From positions 2,046,001 through 2,110,000 of the forward strand of contig NZ_AP014879.1 in assembly GCF_002355735.1 (NCBI RefSeq): 64,000 bases of DNA, given 5' to 3'. Under the pieces are notes generated by a model that saw nothing but the letters and a program-made list of their open reading frames with translations, searched no databases and had not been told where the DNA came from. Source of the DNA: Sulfuricaulis limicola. GTDB lineage: Bacteria; Pseudomonadota; Gammaproteobacteria; Acidiferrobacterales; Sulfurifustaceae. Positions 34,289 through 43,591 of the stretch are shown here, one piece after another. A program made the position numbers and the translations under genes. The first letter of the stretch is position 1. Each line of letters opens with the position of its first letter.

Positions 34289-35539
34289 ATGGCCAAACCT
34301 ATCCTCCTCCATTCCGCTGCCGAGCTGCTCCAGCGCATTCTCGGCGAAAAAATACCCGCCGACCGGCAGATGGAAGGCTATTTCCGGACGCACCGCGACA
34401 TGGGCGTGCGCGACCGCGGCTTCGTGGCGGAGACCGTCTACGGTTGCCTGCGCGAAAGACGCTGGCTGGAACACATCGCCGGCAGCGCGCTGCTGCTCGA
34501 CGTGGTGGCCGCTTACCTGCTTACGCACGGCTACAGCGCCCGCGCGCTCGAAGAAACCGGCTTTCGCGGCGATGCGCGCGGGATGGTGGAACGCGCGCGC
34601 ACGCTCGACAAAACCACGCTGCCGTTTGCGATTCAGGCGAACCTGCCGGACTGGCTGGCGGAGCGACTGCGCGCCCAATTCGGCGACGCGGAAGCGCTGG
34701 CCCTGGCCCTGGCGCTGAATCAGCCGGCGCCGGTGGACATGCGCGTCAACACGCTCAAGGCCAAACGCGACGAAGCCCAGGCACGTCTCGCGCAGGAAGG
34801 ATTTCCGTGCGAGGTCACGCCCTGGTCGCCTTCCGGTCTGCGACGCCGTGACCGCGCGCCGGTTTTCAAAACGCATTGTTTCAAGGAAGGATTATTCGAG
34901 GTGCAGGACGAAGGCAGCCAGTTGCTGGCACTGATGCTGGAACCCCGGCGGCAGGAGATGGTCGTGGACTTCTGCGCCGGCGCCGGCGGCAAGACCCTGC
35001 ACATCGGCGCGCTCATGGCCAATACCGGCACGGTATATGCCTTCGATGTGCTGGCCAAGCGCCTGGAAAAACTCAAGCCGCGGCTGCGGCGCGCCGGTCT
35101 GAACAACGTCCGCATGGTCACGATCAGTCACGAGCGCGACGCGCGGGTGCAGCGACTGGAGGGAAAAATCGACCGCGTGCTGGTGGACGCGCCCTGCTCC
35201 GGCACCGGCACCCTGCGGCGCAATCCCGACATCAAGTGGCGCGACATCAACCTGGCCGAGCTGACGGACACCCAGCAACGCATCCTGGCGGCCGCGGCCG
35301 GACTGCTCAAGCCCGGCGGGCGGCTGGTGTATGCGACGTGCAGCCTGCTGAAGGAAGAAAACGAGGACATCGTGGAAAAATTCCTGGCGACACACCCGGA
35401 ATTTCATGTGGTTCCGGCAAGCGAAATTCTGGTGCGGCGTCACGTACCGCTGTCCATGACGGGTGACGCCCTCCGGCTCCTGCCTCACCTCCATCAGACC
35501 GATGGTTTCTACGCCGTTACCCTGGAAAGAAAGCAGTAG
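34289..35539 (+). CDS. RsmB-family RNA m5C methyltransferase
   Basis: 416 residues. The N-terminal helical domain lacks full similarity to the NusB-like part of RsmB. The catalytic SAM domain starts near residue 200 (EVQDEGSQLLAL) with VVDFCAGAGGKTLHIGA, catalytic Cys in DAPCSGTGTLRRNPDIKW and the second Cys in VYATCSLLKEEN. It methylates cytosine-5 of RNA, most likely 16S rRNA; a different NOP2-type target is possible. Monocistronic after a hairpin repeat. Confidence 0.85.
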   Translation: MAKPILLHSAAELLQRILGEKIPADRQMEGYFRTHRDMGVRDRGFVAETVYGCLRERRWLEHIAGSALLLDVVAAYLLTHGYSARALEETGFRGDARGMVERARTLDKTTLPFAIQANLPDWLAERLRAQFGDAEALALALALNQPAPVDMRVNTLKAKRDEAQARLAQEGFPCEVTPWSPSGLRRRDRAPVFKTHCFKEGLFEVQDEGSQLLALMLEPRRQEMVVDFCAGAGGKTLHIGALMANTGTVYAFDVLAKRLEKLKPRLRRAGLNNVRMVTISHERDARVQRLEGKIDRVLVDAPCSGTGTLRRNPDIKWRDINLAELTDTQQRILAAAAGLLKPGGRLVYATCSLLKEENEDIVEKFLATHPEFHVVPASEILVRRHVPLSMTGDALRLLPHLHQTDGFYAVTLERKQ

Positions 35540-35621
35540 TTATAAATAATATGACAAGACGAAGGAGCGCAGCGACTTGGGCTACCTTGTCGGCAAGACG
35601 AACGAGCCTGGCGAAACAGGG

Positions 35622-36206
35622 CTAGCTTTTTTGTGCCAGCGCGCGCCGGCGGCGGTGGATCAACATGATCAACCAGAACAGAATGCCCGCCACCAGCAAG
35701 CCCAGCAATATGTACAACTGGTAATGTTTGAAATCGTCCAGGATGAGGCGGAAGGCTTCGCCGGAAAGATAGCCCGCAGTGGCGAACGCAACCGCCCAGA
35801 CCACGGCGCCGATCAGGTTGAGAACGAAGAATCGTGTACGTGAAATATGGGCCGCGCCGACGGCAAACGGCGTGACATTGCGCAGGCCATAGAAAAACCG
35901 GAAGGAAAGAATAAGAAGATTCTGGTGGCGGTGCAGGTGCCGGTAAACTTTCGCGGCGCTTTCCTGCCACGAAAGGCGCCGGGCGATGATTTTCGGCCCG
36001 TAATGCCGGCCGAGGTAATAATACAACTGGTCGCCGGTGAAGCTGCCGGTCAGGGCCGCGGCCATAACCCACGGCAACTCCAGAAACCCCATGTGCGCGG
36101 CCAACCCGCCCAGGATGAGAATCGTCTCACCTTCCAGAAAGGTTCCGATCAGAATGGCCAGATAGCCATAATTCCTGATCAGCTCGCTCAAGAGCTCATG
36201 CGACAT
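35622..36206 (-). CDS. DedA-family membrane protein
   Basis: 194 residues with five or six membrane segments. Family motifs: GTFLEGETILILGGLAA (about 21-37) and FFYGLRNVTPFAVGAAH (about 102-118), with the conserved Arg. DedA/SNARE-associated proteins are undecaprenyl-phosphate or phospholipid flippases needed for envelope integrity. Function of this paralogue is inferred from the family only. Convergent with the methyltransferase. Confidence 0.9.
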   Translation of the reverse strand: MSHELLSELIRNYGYLAILIGTFLEGETILILGGLAAHMGFLELPWVMAAALTGSFTGDQLYYYLGRHYGPKIIARRLSWQESAAKVYRHLHRHQNLLILSFRFFYGLRNVTPFAVGAAHISRTRFFVLNLIGAVVWAVAFATAGYLSGEAFRLILDDFKHYQLYILLGLLVAGILFWLIMLIHRRRRALAQKS

Positions 36207-36249
36207 GTGCGGCGGCGAAAATCAGTTCGATGACGGGTTGCAATAAAAA

Positions 36250-36269
36250 GCCCCGTACAAGGACGGGGC
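36250..36269 (-). terminator. Terminator after cold-shock gene
   Basis: Seven-base stem GCCCCGT/ACGGGGC with a 6-base loop, followed on the minus strand by TTTTTATTG. It ends the cold-shock transcript before dedA-type gene. Confidence 0.8.
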
Positions 36270-36305
36270 CGGAAAACAAGTTACTTGTCGTGTCTGTTCG
36301 TATGT

Positions 36306-36509
36306 TCAGCGGGGAATGACGCGCGTGGCCTGTTTGCCCTTCGGTCCCTGAGTGTGCTCAAACTCGACCTTTTGCCCCTCGTTCAGACTCTTGTATCCAT
36401 CGCCTTCAATGGTGGAAAAATGCACGAATACATCTTCACTGCCGTCGCTCGGGGTGATAAAGCCATAGCCCTTCGCGTTGTTGAACCACTTCACGGTACC
36501 GGTCTGCAT
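36306..36509 (-). CDS. Cold-shock domain protein (CspA family)
   Basis: 67 residues from [17 protein letters not shown], with an AGGGGGA ribosome site. OB-fold RNA chaperone: RNP1 KGYGFI and RNP2 VFVHF are both intact. It melts RNA secondary structure in the cytoplasm, often under cold or stationary phase. The long leader (to 36687) is typical of csp genes but no thermosensor fold could be checked by eye. It has its own terminator at 36250. Confidence 0.95.
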   Translation of the reverse strand: MQTGTVKWFNNAKGYGFITPSDGSEDVFVHFSTIEGDGYKSLNEGQKVEFEHTQGPKGKQATRVIPR

Positions 36510-36687
36510 ACATCCCCCTTTCTTATATGGAACCTGAAACCGCCCGCCCTGCGGTCGGGGCTGGCGCGAAAACATCCTACGTCAACTGGCCCGACAAAAC
36601 AATTCTGCCCGGGAAGACAGGAACACAACTCTGTTTAGACGAACTCTATGGCGGGGGACGTTTGAGCAAACTCTAATATTCCTTGAT

Positions 36688-37056
36688 TTAATACTCCTCG
36701 CGGCCGCCGGAACGCCCGCGCTTGAGGGAAGCACGATGCTTCTTGGCGGCCAGCCGGCGCTCCTTCATGGCCCGGCTGACACGGGTGGCCTTGCGCGGCT
36801 TGGGCACGCGGTTCAGGGCGCGCAATCTGTGCGCCAGGCGCTCGAACGCCACTTCGCGATTGCGGATCTGGGAGCGGTTCTCCGTGGCCGTCACCACCAC
36901 CCCCGAGGGCGCATGGGTCAGGCGTACTGCCGATTCGGTGCGGTTGACGTGCTGCCCGCCGGGACCGGAGGCGCGATAGGTATCCACGCGCACTTCCCGT
37001 TCCAGGGTGGCGCGATCCAGGGCGTAGGGTGGGGATTTGGCGGCTTTCGGCTGCAT
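36688..37056 (-). CDS. Release-factor-like ribosome-rescue protein (ArfB type)
   Basis: 122 residues with only the catalytic domain of a class I release factor: [23 protein letters not shown] holds the GGQ motif (about residues 33-36). The C-terminus is long, basic and Arg/Lys rich ([17 protein letters not shown]), as in ArfB/YaeJ, where it enters the empty mRNA channel. It probably frees peptidyl-tRNA from stalled ribosomes. Sequence before GGQ (GPGGQ rather than GAGGQ) leaves room for a sister family. Divergent from DAHP synthase. Confidence 0.85.
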   Translation of the reverse strand: MQPKAAKSPPYALDRATLEREVRVDTYRASGPGGQHVNRTESAVRLTHAPSGVVVTATENRSQIRNREVAFERLAHRLRALNRVPKPRKATRVSRAMKERRLAAKKHRASLKRGRSGGREEY

Positions 37057-37149
37057 GCGGTGTCAGGATCGGTTCAAAACGTGTTTTTCGCGGCCTAGTT
37101 GATAAAATACGCGCCCTTCAGCTGCACCGAATAATAAAGGAAAAGTCGC

Positions 37150-38268
37150 ATGATCGTTATCCTCAAACCCGACATGGGTGAGAAGAACCCGGAATACCGG
37201 CAGATTCTCGATTTTCTGGCGCACAAACCGAACATCAAGACGCGTGTGCACCAGGAAATCGGCGCGCAGCAGACGCTCACGGAAATCTACCTCATCGGCG
37301 ACACCGCCGCGCTCGACAAGACCGAGATCGAGAGCCTGCCGGGCGTGGAGCGCGTGGTGCGCATCTCGGAGGAATACCGCATACTCGGACGCCATCGCGA
37401 CGACCGCCGGGCCACGGGCTTCGAATACAACGGCGTCAAGTTCAACCAGGACAATCTCAATGTCTTCGCCGGCCTGTGCGCCGTGGACAATCCCGAGCAT
37501 GTCGAGATGATGCTGAAGGCGCTGCGCGACAACGGCCAGGTGTGCACGCGCATGGGCGCCTACAAGCCGCGCACCAACCCGTATTCGTTCCAGGGGCATG
37601 GCAAATCCTGCCTGCCGTGGGTGTTCGAGCTGGCCGGCCGCTACGGCATCAAGGTGATCGCCATGGAGATCACCCACGATTCGCACCTGGTCGAAATCCA
37701 GGAGGCGCTGCGCCAGACCGGCAATCCCACCGGCGTGATGCTGCAGATCGGCACGCGCAACACGCAGAATTTCGAACTGCTGAAAATCGTCGGACGCCAG
37801 CGGGAGCTGCCGGTGCTGCTCAAGCGCGGCTTCGGCATCACGCTGGAGGAATCGCTGAACGCGGCCGAGTATCTGGCGAGCGAAGGCAACCGCAATATCG
37901 TCTTCGGCCTGCGCGGCATGAAAACCAACATGGGCGACCCGCACCGCAACTTCGTCGACTTCGCGCACGTGCCGGTGGTCAAGCGCCTGACGCGCATGCC
38001 GGTGTGCATCGATCCCTCGCATTCCGTCGGCTCGCGCGACCGCGCGCCCGACGGCATGCTGGATATTTCACACGTGACCGCGCAGGGCGTGATCGCCGGC
38101 GCCAACATGGTGCTGGTGGATTTTCACCCGGTGCCGACCAAGGCGCTGGTGGACGGCCCGCAGGCGCTGCTGCTGGAGGAGCTGCCCTACTTCCTCGAAG
38201 ACATCGCCATCGCGCGCGAGGCCTACGAAAAACGCCGCGAATTGACGCGGCGTTTCCTGAAAAAATAA
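37150..38268 (+). CDS. aroF: 3-Deoxy-7-phosphoheptulonate synthase, type I-beta
   Basis: 372 residues. An N-terminal ferredoxin-like regulatory domain (about 1-95) is fused to a TIM barrel. It joins phosphoenolpyruvate and erythrose-4-phosphate as the first shikimate step. Motifs: RMGAYKPRTNPYSFQG (about 133-148), LQIGTRNTQNFELLK (about 197-211), LLKRGFGITLEE, and CIDPSHSVGSRDR (about 285-297). The fused N-terminal domain indicates feedback control by an aromatic amino acid, as in Thermotoga. Monocistronic. Confidence 0.9.
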   Translation: MIVILKPDMGEKNPEYRQILDFLAHKPNIKTRVHQEIGAQQTLTEIYLIGDTAALDKTEIESLPGVERVVRISEEYRILGRHRDDRRATGFEYNGVKFNQDNLNVFAGLCAVDNPEHVEMMLKALRDNGQVCTRMGAYKPRTNPYSFQGHGKSCLPWVFELAGRYGIKVIAMEITHDSHLVEIQEALRQTGNPTGVMLQIGTRNTQNFELLKIVGRQRELPVLLKRGFGITLEESLNAAEYLASEGNRNIVFGLRGMKTNMGDPHRNFVDFAHVPVVKRLTRMPVCIDPSHSVGSRDRAPDGMLDISHVTAQGVIAGANMVLVDFHPVPTKALVDGPQALLLEELPYFLEDIAIAREAYEKRRELTRRFLKK

Positions 38269-38305
38269 CAGCCCGGCGCCGGGGTGCCGGGAGACCAGGG
38301 CAAAA

Positions 38306-38707
38306 CTACCAGCGCCCGATGCCGTAAACCACGTCAAGGACCACGCGCGTATTGCGGTCCATCAGCACGATGTCCTGACCGATGCGCACGCGCACATAGG
38401 ACGACGGCAATCGCGACAGCTTGCGCTCCAGTTCATGCGGCAGGGCATCACCCTCGAGTCCGGGCGGCAGCCGGTCGCGCTTGGCGAGTCCCGGCGGGAG
38501 ATGGCCGCCGCGCTTGGCCAGCCCCGGCGGCAGGCCTTTTCCGCCGCGGTAGTAATCGTGAATGTACTCGCGGTCGCGGTCGTTGATGCGGACGTCGACC
38601 ACACCGCCGGTGTCGTCCTTGATCACCACCCGGCCGGACGTTGATGTATACGACGCGCAGCCGCCCAGCAGGATTGCCGCCAGCACGAGCAAGGCATATT
38701 TGTTCAT
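38306..38707 (-). CDS. Lipoprotein with LPPGLAKR repeats (CigR/RcnB-like)
   Basis: 133 residues. Signal peptide with lipobox LLGGC, so Cys near residue 17 should be lipidated. After a short beta segment there are three short repeats: KGLPPGLAKRG, HLPPGLAKRD and RLPPGLEGD (about 58-90). The C-terminal part (YVRVRIGQDIVLMDRNTRVVLD) resembles the DUF/RcnB-CigR periplasmic family. Function is unknown; relatives are periplasmic modulators of virulence or metal stress. Confidence 0.75.
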   Translation of the reverse strand: MNKYALLVLAAILLGGCASYTSTSGRVVIKDDTGGVVDVRINDRDREYIHDYYRGGKGLPPGLAKRGGHLPPGLAKRDRLPPGLEGDALPHELERKLSRLPSSYVRVRIGQDIVLMDRNTRVVLDVVYGIGRW

Positions 38708-38774
38708 GGCAATGGTCCTTTTTGCTCCGGAAAATCCAGATAACCGATAACCCGCCCGAGCGGCATGGACGGCG

Positions 38775-40058
38775 TTATTTCGCCTTCGAATAATGCCGCA
38801 GGGCCTTGCCGACGTAGAGCTGGCGCGGGCGGTCGATGCCGTGGGATTCGCCCTGCAACTCGAGCCAGTGGCTGACCCAGCCGGCGGTGCGCGCCACGGC
38901 GAACACGGCGGTGAACATGTTCATCGGGAAGCCCATCGCCCGCAGCAGGATGCCGGAGTAGAAATCCACGTTTGGGTACAGCTTGCGCCCGATGAAGTAT
39001 TCGTCCTTGAGCGCGATCTCTTCAAGGCGCATGGCGATCTCGAGCAGCGGATCGTCCTTGCCGAGATGCGTCAGCACCTTTTTCGCCTGCGCCTGGATGA
39101 CGCGCGAACGCGGGTCGAAGTTCTTGTAGATGCGGTGCCCGAAACCCATGAGGCGGAAGGAATCGTCCTTGTCCTTGGCACGGGCGATGGCCTTGGGAAT
39201 ATTCTCGACCGAGCCGATTTCCATCAGCATCTTGAGCACGGCCTCGTTGGCCCCGCCGTGCGCCGGACCCCACAGGCTGGCGATACCGGCGGCGATGCAG
39301 GCAAAAGGATTGGCGCCGCTCGACGCGGCCAGCCGCACGGTCGAGGTCGAAGCGTTCTGCTCGTGGTCGGCGTGCAGGGTGAAGATCACGTCCAGCGCCC
39401 GGGCCAGCACCGGGTCCACGACATATTCGGCAACCGGGGAACCGAACATCATCTGCAGAAAGTTCGAGGCGTAGTCGAGCTTGTTGTTCGGATAGCGCAT
39501 CGGCCGGCCGATGGAATAGGTGTAGCTGGCGGCGGCCAGCATCGGCATCTTGGCAATCAGGCGCGTGGCGGCGAGCTGGCGGTCGTTGGCGTCGCGGATG
39601 TTCATGACGTCGTGATAGAAGGCCGACAACGCGCCGACCACGCCCACCATGACCGCCATCGGATGGGCGTCACGGCGGAAGCCGCGATAGAACGACAGCA
39701 CCTGCTCATGCAGCAGATTGTGGCTACCGAGGGCCAGGTCAAGCTGGGTGCGCTGCATCACCGTGGGCAGTTCGCCGTTCATCAGCAGGTAGGCCACCTC
39801 GATGAAATCGCTGTGCTCGGCCAGTTCCTCGATCGGATACCCGCGATAAAGCAGGATGCCCTTGTCACCGTCCACGAAGGTGATGGCGCTCTTGCACGCG
39901 GCGGTGGAGCGGAAACCGGGATCGAAGGCGAGCAGGCCGTGACGCGAATACAGCGACTGGATGTCCACGGCGCTGGGGCCGAGCGCGCCGTCCAGCACCG
40001 GCAGGCTGCCGTCGTTGTTCGCTTCCGAAATTACCGCGTTAACGTATTTGGTCGTCAT
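38775..40058 (-). CDS. gltA: Citrate synthase
   Basis: 427 residues from the [10 protein letters not shown] start, ten residues after an upstream ATG, with AAAGGG nine bases before. It condenses acetyl-CoA and oxaloacetate in the TCA cycle. Active-site His in [13 protein letters not shown] and [14 protein letters not shown], and Asp in [11 protein letters not shown] are present. Length and the [19 protein letters not shown] segment are of the type II hexameric proteobacterial form. With aceB at 52662 it belongs to central carbon flow. Confidence 0.96.
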   Translation of the reverse strand: MTTKYVNAVISEANNDGSLPVLDGALGPSAVDIQSLYSRHGLLAFDPGFRSTAACKSAITFVDGDKGILLYRGYPIEELAEHSDFIEVAYLLMNGELPTVMQRTQLDLALGSHNLLHEQVLSFYRGFRRDAHPMAVMVGVVGALSAFYHDVMNIRDANDRQLAATRLIAKMPMLAAASYTYSIGRPMRYPNNKLDYASNFLQMMFGSPVAEYVVDPVLARALDVIFTLHADHEQNASTSTVRLAASSGANPFACIAAGIASLWGPAHGGANEAVLKMLMEIGSVENIPKAIARAKDKDDSFRLMGFGHRIYKNFDPRSRVIQAQAKKVLTHLGKDDPLLEIAMRLEEIALKDEYFIGRKLYPNVDFYSGILLRAMGFPMNMFTAVFAVARTAGWVSHWLELQGESHGIDRPRQLYVGKALRHYSKAK

Positions 40059-40128
40059 GTCGTGCGCCCTTTCAGACAGCCGGAAATCCAAGGATTGACC
40101 ATATCATAACGGGTGTCCAGCCCGGAAC

Positions 40129-41580
40129 TCAGGGCCGCTCGTAAACCCACTGGAGCAGCGCCTCCTGCACCGCCTCGCCGGCGGCGGAGTCGGCCCGGGC
40201 GTGATTATGCAGGCACACCACCGCCATGCGCCGGCCGGCGCGGTCCAGCACGTAGCCGGCCACGCTGCGCACGTCGCGCAACAGGCCGGTTTTGAGATGC
40301 ATCTGTCCCTCCAGCGCGGCACCGTTGAAGCGCCGGCGCAGGGTCCCGTCCATGGCGGCAATGGGGAGCGAGGAAACGAATTCCGGCATATACGGGCTCT
40401 GCCAGCCGGCCAGCAGCACCTGGCCCAGATGGCGCGCGGAAATGGTTTCCTCGCGCGACAGCCCGGCGCCGTTTTCCAGCACCAGTTCCGGAAACGCGAG
40501 GTTCTTCTGCCGCAGCCACGCGCGCACGGCTTCGATGCCCTTGTCGGTGGTGCCGGGCGCGCCGGCCCGTTCCGCTCCCAGCGTAAGCAGCAACTGGCGC
40601 GTCATGACGTTGTTGCTGTATTTGTTGATGGAACGAATGATATCGGCCAGCGGCGGCGACCAGGCGGTGTGGAACAGCGTTGCCTCGGACGGAACCGCCG
40701 CCTCGCGCACACCGCCCGTGAAACGCCCGCCGAGCTCGGCCCACAGCGCGCGGAACAGGCCGAGAACGTACGGCGCGGGTTCGGACACCACGCGGAACAG
40801 TTCGTTGCTGCCGCAATCGGCATCGTAAGCGCCGCTGAAGATCACGCGCGTGCGGTCCTGCTCGTGGCGTACTTTCATGTCCAGCCGGCGCGTCCAGCCA
40901 CGGCAAGCGCCATCGGCCAGTGTCACGCGATTCTCGATTTCGACGTTGGCCGGCAGCGGGTCGGCGACAATCTGCACGCGCTTGTCCGGCGGCTGCGGGA
41001 TGAAACGGAAATTCACCGCCTGGAAATTCACCAGCAGGGCGTTCGGCAGCACGTTGTAGGCGCGCAGCGGCTGGTTGTCGAAATCGGCCGGATCGCCCGC
41101 CTCGCGCACAAACTGGCTCTGGTCGAGCACCAGGTCGCCTTCGATGGTTTCCAGCCCCGCGGCGCGCAGCGCGCGCAGCAAGCGCCAGAAATGCTCGATG
41201 ACGAGATAGGGATCGCCGTAACCTTTTATATAGAGATCGCCGGCCAGGCGCCCGTCACGCACGGGTTGCGTGACATAGGCCTCGGTTTTCCAGCGCCAGG
41301 CCGGGCTCAGCGCTTCCAGCGCCGCCAGCGTGGTCAGCAGCTTCATGACCGAAGCCGGCTGGCGCGGCCGGTTGGCTTCCACGGACAGCACCGGTTCGTC
41401 CCGGCCGATTTCGTGCACGTACAAGCTCAGCCCGCGCGCCGGGAAACCGTGATTCCTGAGCGCCTGCGCCACGGGCTCGGGCAGCGGGTCCGGCCCCGCG
41501 CCGGCGGCGCAAACCGGCGCCAGCCAGCCAAGGCCCAGCACCAGCAGCAGCGCGTATTTCCACGGTGGCACGGGCTTCAT
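40129..41580 (-). CDS. dacB: D-alanyl-D-alanine carboxypeptidase/endopeptidase (PBP4)
   Basis: 483 residues from the MKPVPPWKY start (AAGGAGG four bases upstream; overlap of 4 bases with the upstream hydrolase). Signal peptide to about residue 25. Penicillin-binding serine motifs: SVMK in RQPASVMKLL (about 78-81), SNN in NKYSNNVMTRQ (about 308-310), and KTG in MHLKTGLL (about 414). The inserted domains of class C PBPs lie between SxxK and SxN. Trims peptidoglycan peptides in the periplasm. Confidence 0.92.
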   Translation of the reverse strand: MKPVPPWKYALLLVLGLGWLAPVCAAGAGPDPLPEPVAQALRNHGFPARGLSLYVHEIGRDEPVLSVEANRPRQPASVMKLLTTLAALEALSPAWRWKTEAYVTQPVRDGRLAGDLYIKGYGDPYLVIEHFWRLLRALRAAGLETIEGDLVLDQSQFVREAGDPADFDNQPLRAYNVLPNALLVNFQAVNFRFIPQPPDKRVQIVADPLPANVEIENRVTLADGACRGWTRRLDMKVRHEQDRTRVIFSGAYDADCGSNELFRVVSEPAPYVLGLFRALWAELGGRFTGGVREAAVPSEATLFHTAWSPPLADIIRSINKYSNNVMTRQLLLTLGAERAGAPGTTDKGIEAVRAWLRQKNLAFPELVLENGAGLSREETISARHLGQVLLAGWQSPYMPEFVSSLPIAAMDGTLRRRFNGAALEGQMHLKTGLLRDVRSVAGYVLDRAGRRMAVVCLHNHARADSAAGEAVQEALLQWVYERP

Positions 41581-42479
41581 GCGGCCTCCTTCCACCAGCG
41601 TGCGATCACCTCGCCCACCCGGGGATTGGCCAGGTAACCGTAGGACCGATGCACGTTCAGCCCTTGTTCGTTGCGGAAATAGTTGAAAATGCCCCCGTTC
41701 ACGTCGGTGATGGACTGGATCAGGCCCAGCTTCAGCATGGCCTGGTAATCGTCACGCAGCGTCGGGTCCAGCGCCGTGAGATCGCCCTGCGCAGTCAGGT
41801 TGGCCCAGTGCCGGATAATGTGAGGATAGCGCTGGGTCCCCCTTTCGCGCGCGCCGCGCAGGCGTCTCTGGGTAAAGCGCATGCCCAGCGGGCTGCCGAG
41901 GGTCAGGAACAGGTCGACCTGGCCCGGATTTTTCTCGATGTGCGTCAGTTCCCACAGGGCATCGTAAGCGATCACGCTGCCCATGCTGTGCGCAATAATA
42001 AGGATGCGGTCGCCGTCCGCGAGCATCCGGCGCAGCGGCGCCTTGAGCAGCTCGCGCACCTGCTCGCCGATGCCGCCATCGTCACTGAAATAGCGCTGGG
42101 TTTCCCGGATCGTGTTCTTCACCGCCGGGTCCGGCAGCAGCGGGATGAGAAATTGAAACAGGTCCGCGGCCGTAACCATCAGCCAGGCGAACCGGCGGCG
42201 CCACGACAAGGCCTCGCGCACGTCTTCCCGCGTGGGGCCATCCTGCTTCAGCAGCGCGTCGATCCAGGGCAGGTCCTCGTCCAGCGGCTTGTAGCTCTGG
42301 TAATAAAGCGGATTCCACGGGATCAGCAGAAAGGCCCCGGGGTCGGCCTCGATTTCCGCGGCCACCGCGGGATCGGCGCGTTCGACACCCCGCTGCAGGC
42401 TGCGCAGCAGCTGGCGCCGGTGCTCTTCCGACGGTGGTTTGGGATTCTTGCCGGGAACGAAAATGATGCGATTGATCAT
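41577..42479 (-). CDS. Alpha/beta-hydrolase, lipase-like
   Basis: 300 residues. The nucleophile elbow is IIAHSMGSVIAYDAL (about 140-154), with acid Asp probably in the VDLFLTLGSPLGM region that follows and His in DVNGGIFNYFR downstream not certain. No signal peptide; the opening NRIIFVPGKNPKPP is typical of cytosolic relatives. Substrate is unknown. Its TGA overlaps the dacB start (ATGA), so the two are translationally coupled although function is not obviously linked. Confidence 0.75.
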   Translation of the reverse strand: MINRIIFVPGKNPKPPSEEHRRQLLRSLQRGVERADPAVAAEIEADPGAFLLIPWNPLYYQSYKPLDEDLPWIDALLKQDGPTREDVREALSWRRRFAWLMVTAADLFQFLIPLLPDPAVKNTIRETQRYFSDDGGIGEQVRELLKAPLRRMLADGDRILIIAHSMGSVIAYDALWELTHIEKNPGQVDLFLTLGSPLGMRFTQRRLRGARERGTQRYPHIIRHWANLTAQGDLTALDPTLRDDYQAMLKLGLIQSITDVNGGIFNYFRNEQGLNVHRSYGYLANPRVGEVIARWWKEAA

Positions 42480-42595
42480 GCTCAGAAACTATATGCGCTC
42501 GGGCGCCGGGGCGCCAAGGACGCCAATGAAATTCAGGATTTTAACCCGGGGATTCGTTAGACTTTCCGGATTCCTGGCGGCTTGGCGACTTGGCG

Positions 42596-43495
42596 GTGAA
42601 AAATAAATATCAAGTCCTCATCCTCGGCCACGGCGAAATGGGCCGGGCGATGGAATACCTGCTGCATGCGCGCCACACGCTCACGATCTGGGATCGCCAT
42701 CCCGTGCCCAATGTACCGCCGGTGGCGCTTGAATCCGCCGCCGCACGGCAGGACATCGTCCTCTTCTGTCTGCCGGCCCAGCCCCATTTCGAGCTGGCCG
42801 GCCGGATACGGGCCGGCCTGCGCCCGGATAGCCTGTGTGTCAGTATCGCCAAGGGGCTCGACGACGAGGGCCGTACCGCCGTCCGGGCACTGACCCAGGC
42901 GCTGGGACCACAGGCCGCCATCGCCGTGCTGTACGGACCGATGATCTCGGAGGAAATCCGCGCCGGCCGCCCGGCCTTCGCGCAGGCGGGCACGGCACGG
43001 GCCGAGAGTTTCGCCCGGCTGCGCGGGCTGTTCGCCGGCACGCCGCTGTACCTCGAACACAGCACCGATATCGAGGGCATTTCCTGGGCGGCCGTGCTCA
43101 AGAACGTCTACGCCATCCTGTTCGGCGTGGCCGACGGGCTGGAACTGGGCGACAACATGCGCGGCTATCTCGCCACGGCAGCCATGCATGAGCTGGAGCG
43201 CATCGTCGCCGGCCTGGGCGGATCGGCGGGCGCGGCGCACCGGCTCGCCGGCCTCGGCGACCTGATTACCACCGCCACCAGCAAGGGCTCGCATCATCAC
43301 GAACTGGGTCGCCTGCTGGCGCGCGGCGCAACCGGCGCGCTCGAAGGCGAAGGCGTGCACACGCTGAAGATGGTGCGCGCCCACCGGCTGTTCGATCCGC
43401 GCCCGCATCCCCTGTTCGATCTCGCCGGACGGCTGCTTGACCGGCCCGAAGCGGCGCGCGAGCTGATGAAAAACTTTCTGGAACAGCTGGCGTGA
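42596..43495 (+). CDS. gpsA: NAD(P)H-dependent glycerol-3-phosphate dehydrogenase
   Basis: About 299 residues from GTG (a TTG two codons earlier is also possible). Shorter than E. coli GpsA (339). Rossmann loop LILGHGEMGRAMEYLL, then LSIAKGLDDEG-type VSIAKGLD, IAVLYGPMISEEI, and the catalytic Lys region AVLKNVYAILFGVADGL (about 165-181). It reduces dihydroxyacetone phosphate to sn-glycerol-3-phosphate for phospholipid synthesis. It is a plausible GpsA, though a paralogue with another substrate cannot be excluded. Confidence 0.8.
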   Translation: MKNKYQVLILGHGEMGRAMEYLLHARHTLTIWDRHPVPNVPPVALESAAARQDIVLFCLPAQPHFELAGRIRAGLRPDSLCVSIAKGLDDEGRTAVRALTQALGPQAAIAVLYGPMISEEIRAGRPAFAQAGTARAESFARLRGLFAGTPLYLEHSTDIEGISWAAVLKNVYAILFGVADGLELGDNMRGYLATAAMHELERIVAGLGGSAGAAHRLAGLGDLITTATSKGSHHHELGRLLARGATGALEGEGVHTLKMVRAHRLFDPRPHPLFDLAGRLLDRPEAARELMKNFLEQLA

Positions 43496-43591
43496 ACAAA
43501 AATTTTTTCGGAAATTCATCTTTCAAACCGGCGTGAAATAAGGTTAGAATGCCCGTCCAGTTATGACATTTCCCAACATGATCCAGCGGAA

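Noticed and set aside
38793-40109. 438-codon open frame opposite gltA
   Set aside because: Shadow of citrate synthase.
40201-41637. 478-codon open frame opposite dacB
   Set aside because: Shadow of PBP4; no similarity seen.
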